Source: Bradyrhizobium sp. Ce-3 (GTDB lineage Bacteria; Pseudomonadota; Alphaproteobacteria; Rhizobiales; Xanthobacteraceae). Taken from it: a DNA stretch of 64,000 bases. The DNA lies in contig NZ_BQUV01000011.1 in the NCBI RefSeq assembly GCF_022835695.1, forward strand, positions 124,001 through 188,000, read 5' to 3'. The notes under the pieces were generated by a model that saw only the letters and a list, made by a program, of their open reading frames with translations, was not told the origin of the DNA and searched no databases. The translations under genes and the position numbers were made by a program. Below, piece after piece: positions 62,463 to 64,000 of the stretch (positions are counted from its first letter, which is position 1; every line of letters starts with the position of its first letter).

Positions 62463-63275
62463 CTAGTCTGGCCGCCGCGCCAGGTTCAGGTTCCGGGCCT
62501 TGTCCAGATTGCGAGCCTCGGCCAACGCGGCCGCGGCCGGCAACACCGCCGACGCAAGGTCGGTCTCGGTGAAATCGGCGCCGGCGAGATTGGCGCCGGA
62601 CAGATCGGCTCCCGCAAGATCGGCCTTGCTGAGGTTGCAGTTTGCCAGATTGGCGTTCTGCAACCGCGCGAATTCGAGATCGGCGCGCGCGAGATTGGCG
62701 CCGCTCAGATCCGCATTGCGGAGATCGGCGGAATTGAGCACGCCGCGCATCAGCCCCATCGATTGGTTGCGCATATCGGCGCTCAAATCCGCGCCGGCGA
62801 GCTTGGCCCCGGTCAGGCTGGCACCGGAAAGATCGGCGGTAATGCGCGCGCCGCTCAGATCGGCACCACCGAGCTTGGCGCGCTGCATCTGCGTGCCGAG
62901 CAGCGATGCCTTGACGAGGGACGCCCCCGTCAGATCCGCGTCGATGAGCCAAGCCTGGTTCAACATGGCCCGATCGAAGCGTGCGGCTTTCAGATTGGCC
63001 CGGTTGAGCTTGACGAGATGAAGGTTGCCGCCGGAGAAGTCGAGGCCCGAGAGATCGAGGCGTGACAGCCGCTTTCCTTCCAAATCTACGGTCTGCCGGT
63101 CCGCTTGAGCCGCCGCCTTGATGAGCGCGTCGACCTCGGCCCGGGTCATCTCCGACGTCGTCATGTCGGGGCTGTCGAGGTCGACGCCGCGCAACATGTC
63201 CTGCGACATGGCAGCATTCGGACCAGCGAGCAGCGCCGCGATCGATACAAAAGCAAACGCGAGACGAAACCGCAT
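62463..63275 (-). CDS. Secreted pentapeptide-repeat protein
   Basis: 270 residues from the ATG at 63275. A signal peptide (MRFRLAFAFVSIAALLAGPN, cleavage near ...AMSQ) is followed by about 35 helical residues (TRAEVDALIKAAAQADRQT) and then A(D/N)LXX pentapeptide repeats through residue about 250 (GADLSGARITADLSGASLTG; NADLSGANLARADLEFARLQ). These form a right-handed quadrilateral beta-helix. Cytosolic relatives mimic DNA at gyrase, but the signal peptide points to a periplasmic or surface role here. Function unknown; single gene. Confidence 0.88.
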   Translation of the reverse strand: MRFRLAFAFVSIAALLAGPNAAMSQDMLRGVDLDSPDMTTSEMTRAEVDALIKAAAQADRQTVDLEGKRLSRLDLSGLDFSGGNLHLVKLNRANLKAARFDRAMLNQAWLIDADLTGASLVKASLLGTQMQRAKLGGADLSGARITADLSGASLTGAKLAGADLSADMRNQSMGLMRGVLNSADLRNADLSGANLARADLEFARLQNANLANCNLSKADLAGADLSGANLAGADFTETDLASAVLPAAAALAEARNLDKARNLNLARRPD

Positions 63276-63454
63276 CGTCGTCACTCCGCTTTTTAGGTAT
63301 CGCTTCTCACACTGCGCGCCGGCCGCGCCGTGGAGATGCACTTCCGGCGCCGGAGTATGAAACCGGATCACGATCCTGGCAATGCTCGTGACCGTTTCGT
63401 GCGAAGGAACGGCCTCGGCGGCGCGACAACGGACCGCCGCGAACCGGCGCGTTC

Positions 63455-63877
63455 TCAGCTTCGGCTCAGCAATTGCCAGGTCGACGTAGCATGCGCAATC
63501 GGCTCGCCGTCCGCGTTCGACGCCTCGGACTGCACGAAGAACGTCCTCCGGCCCCGCTTCAGGAACGTCGCCTTGCAGGTCACGCGCCCTTCGCGGACCG
63601 CGGCGAGATACTGCACCTTCATCTCGAGCGTGGTGCCGGCACCGGCGACGTGGTTGACGAGATGGCCCATCGAGATGTCGAGCGCGGTCGCCAGAACCCC
63701 GCCATGCAGCGAGCCTTGCGGGTTGAACATCGGCTTCTCGACGTCAAACGAGACGATGCATGCTTCACCCTGGTAGGCGATCTCGAGGCCGAAGAAGCGC
63801 GACAGGAAGAACGAGCCGAATTCCTGCCGCTCGTCTGCGACGGCACGGCGCATCATCTGCTCGGCGACATCTCTCAT
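63455..63877 (-). CDS. PaaI-family acyl-CoA thioesterase (hot-dog fold)
   Basis: 140 residues from ATG 63877 (MRDVAEQMMRRAVADERQEF); a GTG four codons earlier is possible. Hot-dog signature FNPQGSLHGGVLATALDISM, with the HGG turn of the PaaI/YdiI group, then TTLEMKVQYLAAVREGRVTC. It hydrolyses small or aromatic acyl-CoA thioesters; a link to the aromatic pathways of this window is plausible but unproven. The ATG is 20 bp after the stop of a gene that continues beyond the window, so the two are probably an operon. Confidence 0.9.
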   Translation of the reverse strand: MRDVAEQMMRRAVADERQEFGSFFLSRFFGLEIAYQGEACIVSFDVEKPMFNPQGSLHGGVLATALDISMGHLVNHVAGAGTTLEMKVQYLAAVREGRVTCKATFLKRGRRTFFVQSEASNADGEPIAHATSTWQLLSRS

Positions 63878-63897
63878 GGCGGCACTCACATGACGGC

Positions 63898-64000
63898 TCA
63901 ACTGGGCGATCGCACGAAGTTTCGTCCAAAATCTCCGAACGCGCCTTCGCGGGCGAATCTTTCCAGCCGATCGTCGGTCCAGCCGCGCCATTCCGCAAGC
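63898..64000 (-). CDS. 3' end of an unidentified gene (partial)
   Basis: The minus-strand frame ending with TGA at 63898-63900 reads ...EWRGWTDDRLERFAREGAFG and ends RNFVRSPS. Composition, charge pattern and spacing to the thioesterase start are those of a real C terminus, but 33 residues do not identify the family. It enters from the right edge and is too short for ORF-length filters. Confidence 0.5.
   Translation of the reverse strand, partial: LAEWRGWTDDRLERFAREGAFGDFGRNFVRSPS

Overview
The window is a chromosomal segment of a high-GC alphaproteobacterium, most likely Bradyrhizobium or a close relative. This is inferred from gene content and was not tested by any search. The supporting signs are a RegSR (RegB/RegA-type) redox two-component pair, mutS next to glnD, pcaHG and pcaF, an intracellular PHB depolymerase, MmcB, FixJ-like regulators, and a very high density of 80-160 bp palindromic intergenic repeats. 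No phage genes, transposases, insertion sequences, rRNA or CRISPR arrays were seen. One tRNA-Arg(CCG) is present near the right end.

Layout. 0-4.7 kb: a three-gene operon (Tat-exported deacetylase, VOC protein, SnoaL-like protein) divergent from a LysR regulator; an AroE-like dehydrogenase; an ArsR/AHSA1 pair behind a perfect palindromic operator. 4.8-10.1 kb: aromatic catabolism, with protocatechuate 3,4-dioxygenase (pcaHG), a LysR regulator, an MFS transporter and a thiolase (pcaF). 10.4-20.7 kb: housekeeping genes mutS and glnD flanking a membrane protein, an OsmC protein and a sulfonate/nitrate/taurine-type ABC transporter. 21-25.2 kb: a PAS histidine kinase, a FixJ-like regulator and a stand-alone receiver, followed by three very small genes (two Cys-rich, one membrane). 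25.2-33.5 kb: ogt, a DUF1304 protein, two tandem near-identical ABC binding proteins without permeases, a DUF1330 protein, a class A penicillin-binding protein and an SprT/YgjP-like metallopeptidase.

33.7-50.7 kb: PHB depolymerase, an ABC-2 exporter, RegS/RegR, MmcB, a VWA protein, two convergent GH13 alpha-glucan enzymes, an RMD1-like protein, an MBL hydrolase, a PHB-depolymerase-family esterase, an MFS exporter and a flavin-dependent oxidoreductase. 51-56 kb: signalling genes, namely a membrane class III cyclase homologue, an HWE-type kinase and a GGDEF/EAL protein, plus an SDR. 56.4-64 kb: a CMD-family protein, YccF, an unrecognised PD-(D/E)XK-like protein, an alpha/beta hydrolase, an SsuD-like monooxygenase, the tRNA, a secreted hypothetical, a pentapeptide-repeat protein, a thioesterase and the 3' end of one more gene.

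As a set the genes describe a metabolically flexible soil bacterium: lignin-derived aromatics to the beta-ketoadipate pathway, sulfonate scavenging, PHB and trehalose/glycogen-type reserves, and layered redox and nitrogen signalling. The least ordinary parts are (i) a 13-bp motif, AAACCTAMGTATG, found three times, each time beside a signalling gene; (ii) a cluster of tiny Cys-rich genes behind a FixJ-like cassette; (iii) a solitary PD-(D/E)XK-like protein; (iv) duplicated orphan binding proteins; and (v) a cyclase-like domain that appears to lack the usual substrate-specifying residues. No clear new multi-gene defence or mobile system was found.
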